A stretch of 64,000 nt of DNA from Cercozoa sp. M6MM (GCA_040357565.1 JBDODJ010000033.1), one strand, 5' to 3'. Positions 47,720 through 59,694 are shown, counted from the stretch's first letter. Made by a program: numbers and translations. The notes: a model not told the origin generated them from the sequence alone.

Positions 47720-49423
47720 ATGCCCCTGCTGATACTGCTGCTTCTATTTCTTGTCGGAGGTACGCTTTATCCTCTTGCCAGTGCTTTAACAACTTAGTTC
47801 TGCTTTCCCGTAGTGTGCGATTCGTTTGCGATGAGCGACTTTGATACCAGGGTGGGTTTCCCGTCACGTCGGTTGACCCCTGGGAGAAAGATGCTTCATT
47901 GTTGTGGCAGGAGAAAGATGCTGTCGAGAGCGAAATTGCGCAAATTGAGGCACTGCAGGGTATTTTACAACAGCGTTTGCAATCCTTGCATGCGTTCAAC
48001 AAGCCGCGGCACCCTGACCGTCCTGCTGAAGAAGGTGTCGACTTGATTCATTTTGCCTTTGATCCTGCGTATTTTCATTGGTTGGAAGGCAGAGGTGGCC
48101 TACTAAATGTTTGTGGGTTCCTTAGCTCTGTCGCAGGTGCTACGACAGAACAGTGTGCGAACTCGCTTGCTTCCTGTTGAATTCTTCCTCGTATGCGCTC
48201 AACATTTTAAGAGGCGCTATGCAGTACCCGGATTGACCCTGATATTTCTAGTCGGCTCACGCGCTCTATGAAGGCCTCTGTGGACTGTTCGGACGACACC
48301 CAAACGTTGCTGCGCAATACGAGGAGTTTCTACGCCGCCTTAAGAGTTCGAAAGTGAAGCTGTATCATTACCTTTCAGGATTAGTGTTTGCTTTATAAAT
48401 GATGCTGCAGAACTGCCACCGAGTACCTTCGAATCGCACGACTTGGAAATAAGAGTGGCGTCATTCGAGAAGGCAGAGTCGCTGTCACCGATGAGGTCCG
48501 TTTTTCCAAGGAACTGATGACAATCTAAGTCATCAGTTTGAATCCTGGGCACAGTACGCGGCACTGACCGTTTTGATAGAGAGGAACAAATTTCCGTACC
48601 AAACTGAGGGTACAAAATATTCAAATTGATACCTGAAGATCTGTCGATGATTGAACTGCGAGTACAGGATCACACTACTGGCTACTCATGTCGGAGCAAC
48701 TGGACCGCGGCACCATCGCGCAACTCCTTGATGCCAAGTTTCCGTCTTGTGACTACGCGTAAGCGCACCTTTTACCGACTATACAGGATGTGGACATATT
48801 GGCGAGGAACACAATTTTAGTGTGCGAATAACAATTGAGTGTATTCGTCCAGTATATAAAATTATATAGTATATATTACTAAATAGTATATATAGCTGAT
48901 ACATGTAAGAAATATGTATATACAGTACCATAAATATACATCGACTGTTCTGTTTTTGTTGCAGCTGGTGGCAGAATTTCTACCCAGACAAGTTGTAAGT
49001 CACATTTTAGCATTCGTTCTGGCGGGCTTTGAAAGCCATTTCCATCTTGGGTGCCTATTCAGCAAACCCGACCCAGACGCAGAATACATAAACTGCGCCT
49101 CGATACCGCAGATACCTCATGCACAAATCCTCGTGGCTAACAGGAAGCACTGCGGGGGGCGTGGAACCTTGGCGGTACTTAGCCTGCGGGTCTGAGCGTG
49201 CTGGAGCATAACACCACCAGTCTAATCTAATTACTTTATGCGTTTCGTTTATAGACAACGCGAGTGGAGCTTCCCCTGCTGTTTGGCGAAATTGTAAAAC
49301 ACTTTCCACTTGGGGGGGGGGCATCCTGGCATTGTTCGTTGGTGCTTAGGTCATGTCGCGCGACTGGCGTACCATCGATGCACCTGTAGTTGCAATCTCG
49401 TCGATGCCCGAAACACTGGAGTG

Positions 49424-49462
<39 letters not shown>

Positions 49463-49736
49463 NNNNNNNNNNNNNNNNNNNNNNNNNNNNNNNNNNNNNN
49501 NNNNNNNNNNNNNNNNNNNNNNNNNNNNNNNNNNNNNNNNNNNNNNNNNNNNNNNNNNNNNNCACACACACACACACACACACACAGACACACACACACA
49601 CACACCGCGTTCTTCGGCATAAAAATGTGGCAGGTACACCAAGACGTTGCTACCGCATATTCCTCCAAAAGCAGAGAAAGAGGAAGCCAAGTCAGGCACT
49701 CCGCCGCATGATGTCAGTTTCTTTGATTTGCACTAG
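47720..49736 (+). CDS. unrecognised secreted protein with helical body
   Basis: The ATG at 47720 gives MPLLILLLLFLVG, spliced (GTACGC...CCGTAG) to VCDSFAMSDFDTR, a signal peptide followed by the mature start. Further exons read EKDAVESEIAQIEALQGILQ then QRLQSLHAFNKPRH, SAHALYEGLCGLFGRHPNVA, QYEEFLRRLKSSKVKLYHYL, ATEYLRIARLGNKSGVIREG, WLLMSEQLDRGTIAQLLDAK, TRVELPLLFGEIVKHFPL, VMSRDWRTIDAPVVAISSMP and a last exon, YTKTLLPHIPPKAEKEEAKS, ending DVSFFDLH (TAG 49734-49736). The body is mostly alpha-helical with a charged C-terminus and no second transmembrane segment. I do not recognise a family. One intron is strikingly AT-rich (48830-48935); another carries (CA)n with a 100-N gap (49425-49605). 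Confidence 0.55.
48830..48935. repeat. AT-rich intronic segment with ATATATA repeats
   Basis: TATA-rich stretch (AGTATATAAAATTATATAGT and similar) within an intron of the secreted unknown gene. It is compositionally unlike the C- or CA-rich introns elsewhere. Confidence 0.7.
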
Positions 49737-50143
49737 GGGATCATTAATTCAATCCAGACTGGCATTACCCCCTGGGCAACTGAGCAGACACTTTCGTCCG
49801 AAGTAGAGCGGCTCGTCAACGCAAATCATGATAGTTAGTATCCGTCGTTACCGTACAGCAAATGCTCAGTTTCGTTGACTGTCGTTTGCGCTCGTTCCGC
49901 TCGCGTCGCCGTGGGGCCAGTCAGGTCTTGGGAACCCAGGTATTGGATGGGATGAAGCCACTCGCCGCCCGCCGCGGGGCAAACGACATGATGAAAGAAA
50001 TCCGAGATCCGCCAACGTTCGATAATGAATATTATAAAATAATACAAATGCAAGACGTTTTTCGTGGACATGTACGCCCAGTAGCGTAGTTCACGTTAGC
50101 TAGTTTCCCGGCGTTCCGTTTGTTTCATGCGTCGGTTGCACGT
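49737..50143. other. convergent intergenic region
   Basis: It contains a 75-codon open frame from ATG 49862 (MLSFVDCRLRSFRSRRRGAS, ending FRGHVRPVA) with no recognisable domain. It could be a mobile-element fragment. Nothing else is visible. Confidence 0.35.
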
Positions 50144-51670
50144 TTACTCAGTCGTAGTTAGCAACAGAGGACCGTCAGGGGTCGCAAGCACCTGTGACGC
50201 AACACAATTCAGCAGATTGTAGTACTTATGGTGTGTCTATATACCATTTCTTCGTGCTGCGCCGACCAGGAGCCATCCTTCGAGATAGCTGCCCAGCCAT
50301 CGGGCCAGGTGTCATACTGAGGGTAGCCTGCGCAAGGTACTGACATGCAAACAGACTGAGTACTCATAATTTCAATGTACCCTCAAGGACAACCGGCTCA
50401 ATGGTGAAACACATGAATGGGAAGATCTTAAAGTGCGTCCAGGAATCGTCTGTTTAATCAAGGTTTGGTCACCAAAGCACAAACAAACCAGAGGCCGCAA
50501 AACAAAAATGAACAAGTACCCTGCCCTTCAAGGCCGCGCAGCGAGTGGTTCACAAACGGCATGCTGTGGAAGGCAGCGCCGACACCATGTCCACAAAAGG
50601 CACTGTCGACACTGTAGCCTACGCACACCACACGGATTACGAGACTTTAACTACGACATCGCAGGCACAGAAACACACGTACCATGCTCTTCGCAAAAGG
50701 GTTCGATGGCACGGGCAATGTCGCCCAGCGGTTGTCCCACCTGCGCCTGGTCGAAACCACGTCGCACCGCCTCTACCCCCAACAGAGAGGTCAGTGATGA
50801 CAGAGGTAACACACGAATCATAAAAGGTACCCTTGGTGACGCGGATGAGTTTGAGCGCATCCTCGTCGACATTGCCGACTGGCACCGTCGTGCAGCAGTC
50901 GCCTGAAAAGGACGGGTGCAACAATGACGTACATGCAAAGCAGACAGAATGCGCGGAGGGTACCGTAGAAACCGTCGATCAGCATGGAGACGTCCAGTGT
51001 GACAATGTCACCGTCGCGCAGCTCGCGCGTGTCCGGAATACCGTGAAGCATCATCTCGTTGAGGCCTGGACAGTAAGCGATATGCCACAGGTTGGTAGCA
51101 CACTCCGCATTTGTGAAAGTACCAACGCCAACCGTTTTGGGAAAGCCGTGGAAATTGCACGGAGCAGGGCACGCGCCATGTCGCACAATGTACTCATGCA
51201 CTTTGCGGTCAATGTCTTCAAGCGACACGCCCGGCTTGGCCAACGAGCCTGCGTACTCGCGCGTCTCTGCTGCAAACTTGCCGGCAACGCGAACACCTTT
51301 GATGTACCGCTTGAGCGACTCCTCGTTCTTAAAGTGATCGTTCAGGATACTGAAAGGCTGCATGCTGCCCTGGCCTATACGGACACAAGACAAATCTACT
51401 GAAGTAGATTGCGGTCGAGTGGCCGATACCCGACACAAACCAAGGCGTCTTTGGCACTTCGTCTGGTACGTTAAAGCCGCGCGAGGTTACGATGCCGTCT
51501 TCACGGCGCAGCGGTGGTGGTCGACCTGAACACAGCGTGCTGGTTTGAAACAACCGCAATACAAGAAGACGGAAACACAAGGCACCAAGAAGCTTGTGTC
51601 GCGCGGCGACTTGCGCACGCCGCTCAACCAGCGTCGCAGCGGCTCGCACTGCATCGTGGCGCCCACTCAT
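50144..51670 (-). CDS. methionine aminopeptidase type I (organellar-like)
   Basis: The enzyme removes N-terminal Met using a dinuclear metal centre. A plausible start is 51670 (MSGRHDAVRAAATLVERRAQ); this basic, Ser/Ala/Arg-rich extension precedes the catalytic domain and could be an organellar presequence. A Pro-rich exon follows (PPPLRREDGIVTSRGFNVPD then EVPKTPW). The catalytic exons read YIVRHGACPAPCNFHGFPKT, GLNEMMLHGIPDTRELRDGD, IVTLDVSMLIDGFYG then DCCTTVPVG, DSAFCGHGVGAAFHSMPFVN, FMCFTIEPVVLE and YDTWPDGWAAISKDGSWSAQ then HEEMV. The five metal ligands (D, D, H, E, E) and the HGIP histidine are all present. The last exon reads VLATPDGPLLLTTTE (TAA 50144-50146). The usual SINE-VICHG motif is altered to GLNEMMLHG. 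Confidence 0.88.
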
Positions 51671-51836
51671 CTCACTAAAATTGTAGTAGCACCGGTGCTC
51701 GCACAGTATTGCGCGTCGGTGATCTACTCTGATCACTTTTCGGTTTTTGGGATTGCCGTTTGGTGGGTACTTGTCGGTTCCACAAGCGGTATGACTCAAC
51801 TACTAGCACTTGAACAATGTAACAATGTGAGATAAA

Positions 51837-52616
51837 TTAGTAGTCGTCGTCACTGTCGTCATCATCGCTGTCGGAAGCAGCGACGACGTTCTGCGCAGCC
51901 GCATTGGCGAACGCCTGCTTAACCTCATCGTTGCGAGCGACGAGCAGTGCCGTGTTGTGCTCCTTGTTCGGCATGGTGCTGTTGGCGCCGGCTGCCAGCA
52001 GCGCCGCCACGCTGCAAGCACAAGGGATACATGATTAATCGACATATCTCTAAAAGGCAAGGTACGCATCGGGATGACCGCGCCACGAGGCTACGTGCAG
52101 AGGCGTATCGTAGATGTCGTTGTACACGTCAAGCTGGGCGCCATACTGCACCAGCAGATTGATCACATCGACATGACCACCGGCAGCAGCACGGTGGATC
52201 GGCAAGTCGCCCCTGCACCCAGAGTAGATTTTTCAATGGTGGTAACAGGTAAGCAGCAAAGCTACAGATCGCCTTGAACGTTGACCAAGTGAGCAGCCCT
52301 CTGGAGAACCTTGGTGACTCCGTCGTAGTTTCCGACCTCGCAGAAAGCAAGAAGTCGCTACAGCACAAGGTACCTATGTTCACAGAAACAAGCCCCATTG
52401 AGTTAAAGAAAAAACACCTGCATATCAGTAGGTTGCGAAGCGCTGGCTTGCACCGTCTGTAAACAGCAAAAAAGTGCAAGCCAAACTATAGATGACAAAG
52501 AGATCAGCTACTTCTCGGCCGGCCCAGTCATTACTGCTCTGAAACAACAAACAAAGATTATGAATCGCCAACGAACCGACAAGCACTGCAGTCACAGGTA
52601 CCTCAAATGACGCCAT
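51837..52616 (-). CDS. ankyrin-repeat protein with acidic C-terminus
   Basis: The ATG at 52616 gives the five-residue first exon MASFE, spliced to SSNDWAGREVADLF and TVQASASQPTDMQ. Ankyrin repeats follow: RLLAFCEVGNYDGVTKVLQR, the canonical DLPIHRAAAGGHVDVINLLV and YDTPLHVASWRGHPDA, then VAALLAAGANSTMPNKEHNT and ALLVARNDEVKQAFANAAA. The tail is SDSDDDSDDDY (TAA 51837-51839). The protein is about 190 aa with three or four repeats. It lacks a signal peptide, so a cytosolic or nuclear adaptor role is likely. The acidic tail echoes the secreted ankyrin protein at 26010-26895. A minimal first exon of 15 bp is unusual, although the splice frame fits. Confidence 0.78.
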
Positions 52617-52895
52617 CTGCTCTCACAATACTATAGCACACGTATTGCACGGAGAGATGCACTTGTTTGCTCGGGTTGGGCTTTGGGCACGTGTCGTCTC
52701 AACTTCCTTGCATTCCGATTTTGGTCAATCGATCAACTGGACGTAGCCCGTCGTTCGTAAACAGTAAAATAGTAGCGTGCTACTGCTTTACGTGAGAGCT
52801 AGTAACTGTATATCGTTCAGTTAACCCTTAATGCAACATCAAACACTGCGACCCCGGGTCTCGAGGACATCGCGTGTACTACTAGGACCGTCGTG

Positions 52896-53763
52896 TCACC
52901 GCGCGTACTTCAGTAGGTACTTGACGGCTTTATCAATGTTGGTTCCATTCTTGGCCGACAGAGGGACCACCATCCACGCGTTTTCGCTGATGTAGTCGAG
53001 GTTCAGTGCACGGATGAGCTCGTCCTCAGGAACACACGTCGGTAGGTCAATCTCTGGGCGCAATGTGTATTTGTAACAGTCACAAAGCAGCAATTTTATG
53101 AACAATGGTACTGTTCGCAAGCACGAGCAATGGCATTCCAGCCAGTTCTCTGTCATCAAGAAGCTTGTGCAACTCGTGTCTGCAGATATATGAAGTGTGC
53201 GAGACAGCCGTTGCAAGTGAGTTGATACCTCGCATCGTCTAATCTTTCGACATCAGCAGCGTCGACCAGGAAAATGATGACATCACAGCCTCTAGTGTAT
53301 CTGGGCCATTCCGACCTGTACTGGCGCTGACCACCAATGTCCCACACTTTGAACTGCACGCCTTCTTTCTGCACCCAAACTGATGGTCAAAGGAGCACGC
53401 AGTTACAAAGTGCGCGCGTGTACCTTCATGATCCGGACGTTTAATCCAACTGTTGGCGGCTCTTCTATGTCGTTAGGACCAAACGCCATCTGGTTACAGA
53501 ACGTAGACTTGCCAGCTGTCAACATGCACAGTAAGTACAGGAACAAAAAAACAACTTATGTCTGTGGATTGTACCGTTCTCCAGACCAACGAGACAGACT
53601 TCGATGTGTTTTTCGAAAAACAGCGACATCAACTGCAAAACACAAAGGCATCAAGCATAAGATAGTCTTTCAAGGCTACGCGGTTCCCTGCTAAAGTTCT
53701 ACGACCGGCAGAAGAATAATACTACTCGTATAAAATACACACCTTACTAATCAGGCCGCCCAT
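52896..53763 (-). CDS. ARL8: ARL8-type small GTPase (ARF/ARL family)
   Basis: ARL8 recruits motors and tethers to lysosome-like membranes. The ATG at 53763 gives MGGLIS, spliced to LMSLFFEKHIEVCLVGLEN and AGKSTFCNQMAFGPNDIEEP (P-loop G-x4-GKS). PTVGLNVRIMK (switch I Thr), KVWDIGGQRQYRSEWPRYTR (G3 DIGGQ) and VIIFLVDAADVERLDDAR follow. LLDDRELAGMPLLVLAN joins KIDLPTCVPEDELIRALNLD so that the G4 motif NKID is completed across a splice junction. The C-terminal helix reads KNGTNIDKAVKYLLKYAR (TGA 52896-52898). All guanine-binding motifs are intact. Gly2 would allow N-myristoylation, which animal ARL8 proteins lack (they begin MLALINRLLDW-like), so membrane anchoring may differ. A general ARL assignment is secure, ARL8 specifically likely. 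Confidence 0.85.
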
Positions 53764-54097
53764 GGCTCCTATGCGCAAATATACAGGCTGCGCACACACA
53801 AGTGCACCTTTGCAGATCACAACTACAGCAGTTTCAGAAAAATGAATTGAGCATCGCAGTTGGTTGATCGTTGTTGAACAGCCAAAATCAAGAAAACCGG
53901 TGGCGAAAAATCGACTATTTTCGGGGCTAAATGCGCATTGTCATGCAACTATTGTATTTTAATTGTATTTAAGGGCGGCAGACTGGTACTTCTTTTCCTG
54001 AAATACATGTACTGACCTTATATTCTGCTCAACTTCCAAAGATGTACCAGTCTGCCTATTCTTAGACCCCGCTAAAGCCATCACGTTATATCCAAAG
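53764..54097. promoter_or_regulatory. divergent promoter region, ARL8 / complex I fragment
   Basis: About 334 bp, AT-rich around 53940-53970. No exon seen. The region near 53985-54060 contains two inverted short phrases (GGCAGACTGGTAC and GTACCAGTCTGCC, about 53976 and 54043) that could form a hairpin with a loop of about 55 nt. Confidence 0.5.
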
Positions 54098-54913
54098 ATG
54101 GCCTCGCGTGTTGTGCGCGCCGCCCAGCGTGCGCTGTTCTCGATGACGCCTGCAGTGCAGCGCCAGGCTGTGCTGCGGGTGCCTCGTGTGGCGCTCAACT
54201 CGCGTTTTGCCTCCATCGGTGCGTCTGACGCCATCTCTGCTGATTGGGAGGCCCGTCTTGCTCGCCCCGCCAAGGTTAATTTCCATATTTGTGCCTCGCC
54301 CCGATGCGTGCTCAAGTTTTGTTGTTTGTTGGCAGGATGCGCTCAACGTTGACACGGCCGGTATCAAGTCGCGCACCATCATCAACAAGCACAAGATGCA
54401 GGCACTCGTGCGCTGGTTGAGCAACAAGGTGCGTCGCGTTATTTATATATATATATATATATATGTATATACACATCTATGTGTTGTGTGTATGTGTATG
54501 TGTATGTGTGTGTATGTGTATGTGTGTGTGTGTGTGTGTATGTGTGTGTGCCGCGGTTTGGTGCAGGTCTCAGTGGCGCAGCAGCACGGTCTCCTTCCGG
54601 TGGGCCAGGCGCCTTCAATTGCCGTTCATGTCAACGATGACATCACGGCCGATGACGTGAGCTTTGCGCTCTCCAAGCTGCCATACGATTACGAGGTGAG
54701 GAAATCCATCCTTCTCCTGCAGAGCTGTCATGCTTGCTTATTTGGCTTGAACAGGTCCTTGTGGGTGACGAAGAGGTCGCTTCGGCAAAGACGGACATCT
54801 GCGTCAACTTTGACACGCCGGCTTTTGACGAAATTACCGCCAATGAGGTTATGGCCAAGCGTGCTGACCAAATCGGCAGCGAAGAGCACAAGGTGCACAC
54901 GCTCTGAATAAAA

Positions 54914-54946
<33 letters not shown>

Positions 54947-55922
54947 TTCTCAGTTTTTGATGTTGACAGGGCATCATGCTTTCGCTATTCGAGAGCGGTT
55001 CAATCGTCTCTTTCATGCGCGAGAAGATCGAGAAGGTGCTTGCTGTTCACGTGACGCGAGCCGTTGTCTTTTGTACACTTCCCATGTTGTGAACAGGGCG
55101 ATGAGAAAACAAAGGAAGCCGTCGCTCAGACGCTCAGCACGCTCGGTCTCGAGGTACCGCTTCTCTTATGTGTGTGTCTGTGTGTGTTTGTGTGTGTATT
55201 TTTGGTGTATGTCGCGCAGGACGACCTGTCGAGCATCGACCACGCCGCTGCTATTCGCGCCGAAGCTGCTAGACTCACGCGTGCCGAGGTGTGTTGTACT
55301 CCCTCGGCTGTTCACTCGGCTGTTTATGCCTACTTTGCCCCGCAGGTGTTTGAGCGCCTGCGTGAGCTCGACTTCGGTCCACTCAACGCGCGCGGTGACA
55401 TGCGCCACCCGACTGTCCCGCCGACGGTAAAAACTGATTCTACAAGTGCATATGTCCCCTTACTTCTCTGGCCCTGGCTTATGGCTTCGCGTGTCGACAG
55501 CGCGAGGAGATGAAAAACTCCATGGAAGCATTGATCGATCACTTCAAGTACTACAGTGAGGGTATCCATGTGCCGCCTGGCACTACTTACGCCGCCGTTG
55601 AGGCGCCCAAGGTACCTTTCCTCAGTGTGCTTTTTTTTTTGACTGGGTGCTAATGTACTGATGCACACGTGTGCCAGGGCGAGTTTGGCGTGATGATGAA
55701 CGTGCACCCGGAGCAGCCAACGCGACCGTACCGATGCAAGATCCGTGCTCCCGGTTTCTTCCACTTGGCCGCACTCAAGGATATCGCTCGTGGCACGATG
55801 CTTGCCGATTTCGTTGGTACTGCCGGTGCATAGGCCAAAATGATTGCACGCTCGGATGTTTCTCGCTCTGTGCAGTTCTGATCGGTACGTGCGATCTTGT
55901 GTTCGGTGAGGTCGATCGCTAA
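54098..55922 (+). CDS. mitochondrial protein: unknown N-terminal region + C-terminus of complex I 49-kDa subunit (NDUFS2/Nad7)
   Basis: Eleven exons read without ambiguity: 54098-54274, 54336-54428, 54567-54695, 54755-54892, 54970-55035, 55097-55153, 55220-55288, 55345-55436, 55501-55611, 55678-55816 and 55876-55922. The start [20 protein letters not shown] is a classic mitochondrial presequence. Residues about 60-270 (for example [60 protein letters not shown]) match no family I know. From about residue 275 the sequence is the NDUFS2/Nad7 C-terminus: [59 protein letters not shown] and [13 protein letters not shown], with the canonical final residues. The rest of Nad7, including the quinone-site histidine region, is absent although the gene is continuous. 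It may encode the C-terminal half of a split Nad7, whose front would be on mtDNA. Confidence 0.85.
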
Positions 55923-56340
55923 TTCGACGGCTTTATCTCAATTTTCGACTCGCAGCGACTGGAAACTTCAGTTTGAATTCCTTTTTAGTATATCTCCACT
56001 GTACCTGCTGTTGTACGGCCACGAACGAACGACGGAACCAACGGACGAGCCTGGATCGAGGTTTCAGCTGCTCGATCCTCGATCGCTTGCTGGCGTGTTC
56101 AGGCTAACTACTACACTTTCCGTTCAGTCGTCGCGTGTTCCGTTGCGGTGCGGCCGTGAGGTCTAACTGTAACAACTTTCAACAGGAATCCATCCCAGAC
56201 GGACACTCTGTGACGTGGCTGTGGCGCTCCAAACTTCCAACATGCAGGAATCCATCCCAGACGACTGACTTTCGTTGCTAGTTTTTAGTGCTGCCGAGCT
56301 CGAGGTTTCCGGACGAGCACAGTACGGCTATAGCTATAGT
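55923..56340. other. intergenic region upstream of the cupin gene
   Basis: No exon seen. The phrase GGAATCCATCCCAGACG is directly repeated near 56182 and 56246, about 64 bp apart, with AACTTTCAACA / AACTTCCAACATGC before each copy: a short tandem duplication. Confidence 0.6.
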
Positions 56341-57095
56341 ATGCACCTTTTGTTCGCTCTGTGTGCCGGCGGCCTCACACGCACGGCCGTTGCGGCCGCT
56401 GCGGCGACTCCGGCTAAAGTAAGCGCACCACATAGCTCATCAGAACTGTATTTGATGATGCTGCGAAATGAGTGCAAGTTCAGGCACAGGTGGTGTCGTC
56501 TTCAGCACTCCTAACGGCGATACCTCCCGGTGTTAGTGGGGCTGACAGGTAAAACATGTTAACAGTGTCAAGATCCGACCTGCACTGAACTGAATACGAA
56601 CTGCGTAGCGCTCAGCATCTACTGACGTACAATCTGGGTACGGATTTGCGCTTAGAGCGACTCGAACCGGGTAATATTGGTTTAGCTCGAAAGCATGCAG
56701 GAAAACCGAAACAGGTTTGTGTTTTTGTACCGCGCGGTCGGTGCGCAGGGTTCAGCTTTCATTGGCACTCTCACCCGCACAGCGACGAGGTTTTCGTGGT
56801 GGTGTCGAGTGAACTGGAGTCGCAAAAACCGCGGCTGCAAATCTTGTTGATGCCCGAAGTAAAATTGTTTGCAGTATTTAGTTGCTCTTGACTTAAACTG
56901 TGTATTTAGACAGCGATGGAAAGTGAGAAGTGCACACACGCAGCGTCCCTTCAGTATTGTCTATTTGTTTACCCTTTCTTAATCTAAACTGGATCAACTC
57001 TGCTGAAACAGAGGCGTAAACGTGGAAGTACACAGCCTGCATGCTGGCGACTTGTTCAAGGTGTTTCACCTCGCTTTTTTTCGCGCGCGCGCGCG

Positions 57096-57161
<66 letters not shown>

Positions 57162-57319
57162 GTGTGTGTGTGTGTGTGTCATCTTGTCAAACCACACACA
57201 CACGCACGTTGCAGGTACCGGCTGGCTACTGCCACCGCGCTGTAAGTGACTCGGGCACCGACGTTTTCATTATGATCTCTCGAGAGTACACATCACATCG
57301 TCTGACTGGTCTGTCGTGA
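56341..57319 (+). CDS. secreted cupin-fold protein
   Basis: The ATG at 56341 gives MHLLFALCAGGLTRTAVAAA, a signal peptide with an Ala-rich cleavage region. Exons then read VVSSSALLTAIPPGVSGADR, LLTYNLGTDLRLERLEPGNI and the cupin motif GFSFHWHSHPHSDEVFVVVS. These continue RLQILLMPE, VNVEVHSLHAGDLFK and VPAGYCHRAVSDSGTDVFIM, ending TSHRLTGLS (TGA 57317-57319). The H-x-H-x4-E cluster of cupin motif 1 and the later GYCHR histidine fit a mononuclear metal site. The substrate is unknown; cupins include dioxygenases, isomerases and storage or binding proteins. The protein is about 180 aa, the size of a single-domain cupin. Secretion is inferred from the N-terminus only. One intron holds the long (GT)n tract at 57098-57178. 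Confidence 0.75.
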
Positions 57320-58224
57320 TCAACTACTGTGCTGTAGCATTGATTTCGTCACAGTATACTAAATACAGGCAGTAGATTGCAGACTAGTAGTAGTGTAGAC
57401 GGAAGACGCAACTGCAGTAGTACTCCGCATACAGATTAAACCTAGCAAAACAAATCGATATCCGGCCATGCCCTAGATCGCTTGAAACTAGCTGAGACAA
57501 TATAGAACACAGTTTTCAGTGTCATAGATGCCTAGCGCGGCGTAACTCGGCCTGTAGCTCTCAAACACTTTGACTTCTGCTTTACTTCTTTGCATTAAGC
57601 TGAGTTTCACTCTGTTGTTTCGCGCAGCGATGCTGGCCGAATACCGCAGCCTCGCCTGTGAACTGCCGCTCTGCGACCCTGTGACGACCTTGCCGAGGAG
57701 CTCGTGCGCGTGCAACTGGAGCTGCTTAGTCTCAAGCACTGAGACTCCCTCAACTCTCGAACCGGAAAGTACTTCCCCCTGAAAAACGATGTACTAAATC
57801 AGCGGACAGCCTCTGTTTGGCGCTTTTTTGCTTTTGCATTGGCGCTTTTAAATTGAATTAACCAACTGTGTACAGCGTTCTTCTTAGGTTTGACCCGGTG
57901 TTTACGGAAACTGAACCGACTTGAAACCGCAGCTGGACGATGCTCAATTGCAACGTCAATGAGCAAACCGACCGAAGGCGAGGTACGTCGCAGCGCGATA
58001 CCGTACCGTGCGGCGTGACTGTGGTTGCTGAGGACACTCGCTGAGGACTACGTTTAAATCTGGTCTGATGTGCGGTGGATGGGCACCGTATAGATATACG
58101 CTGTGCCATACATGCCACACACACAGTGGATATCGATAAAGATAAAAATCGACGCGAGTGCGGTGGCATGGCCTGCGCTGCAAAGGCGCACGCTACGTCT
58201 CATAATGAATGCCGAACACTCGTG
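57320..58224. other. intergenic region with a possible gene remnant
   Basis: This is a convergent spacer of about 900 bp. Only 57628-57740 looks coding (listed separately). The rest shows no exon chain. Confidence 0.4.
57628..57740 (+). pseudogene. possible frameshifted coding remnant
   Basis: One frame reads MLAEYRSLACELPLCDP; a shift of frame at about 57680 continues DDLAEELVRVQLELLSLKH to a stop at about 57740. Together they look like a charged helix of a real protein. No acceptor or donor explains the frame change, so this may be a decayed exon; chance is also possible. Confidence 0.25.
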
Positions 58225-58557
58225 TCATATCGGCGGCCACCTCCTATTGTGGAGCGCACATAACTGGAACGAAACAACACAATAGACACAAACACAGTAG
58301 ATCGATACCTTTGACGCCGGAGAAGCGTGCTGTGCCGACACTGCGGCCTGCTGGCGAATCCGCGAGCACAGCGTCTCGTCTTGCAGCATGGCGTCCTTGA
58401 TTCGCGGCGACACAACACCCTGCGCAGATACGAGGTTTGTCTGGTAGCACGTGGGGTGCGTGGACAGAACTACCACGGTGCCGACAGTGACGAGCCAGAA
58501 GAAGCGAGTGCGAGCAGCAAAATGACCACCCTACAGACGCGTTTCTTTCTTGTGTGT

Positions 58558-58611
<54 letters not shown>

Positions 58612-59625
58612 CAGAAAACAGGAAAAACGCACCAGAGCAACCGCAACGTCGCGCAACAGAGTGACGCACGCAGTCCACACGGCATCGTACTGCGCGTCTT
58701 CCTGTACCCGAGGTGGCACACATATACCCTTCCCTCCCCCACTCGCGACACACACACACACACACACAGACACACACACACACACACAGAACAACATACC
58801 GAACGACCCTCTCGCAGCAGACCAAACCACCTTGTGGTGTTGTGCACGGCAGCCACAACCGAGGCGGCAGCAGCGGCATGTCCCTGCGCACCCACCGCAG
58901 TCAGCATCATCTATGCCTACCACCCGCCTCAGACATATGCAGTGTGTGCCTGTACCTTGCCTTGGCAGCGTGGCAGCATAGCACACATGTGCTGTAGGAG
59001 GGTAACGCAGAACTGCAGTAACTCAGCAGGCGGCACGCCCTTCAAATACTTGGTTTATCCATGCAAATATCCGATATGAGAGGAGGTAAGACCTGCTGTC
59101 GCTCCTGTGGCGTACGCTGCCGCTTGGCGAGCAGGTTGGCGAGTGTCTTGGCCACAAGTGACAGGGCAGCGAAAGGCTGCACACCCTGCGCTGTGGACCT
59201 AGTGGTCGCCTCCTGCAGCAAGCTGATCTGTCGAGACAATGACAGGTTGCAGTCGTCGCGGCACAGCATAACTCGCACCTGTTGGCACATACCCTCGTTG
59301 CAAATGCAAGAGACACCGATGCATGCACAGTGTATTGGGAGGTACCATGTCCAGCACAGGCAGCGTGCCAATGGTCAGGACAGGCGCAGCAGCAGCGACG
59401 GCAGCGTCGACAGTCTCGGCATCCTTGCAGACGTGGTAGCTGCCCTACGCAGGGGCAGACCACCGATCGCTCATGTGTATGGCTGTGTTGCCCATCATGA
59501 TGGGTGCTGAGAGAACACACCTGCGCAGCGACGAGCGACAGCAGCGAGGCGATCGCTTGCTGCACCTGCGGCTTGTCTTCGCCCTGGTAGGCATCGGCGA
59601 CGCCAGTGACTGCGCGTTCCATGGC

Positions 59626-59694
<69 letters not shown>

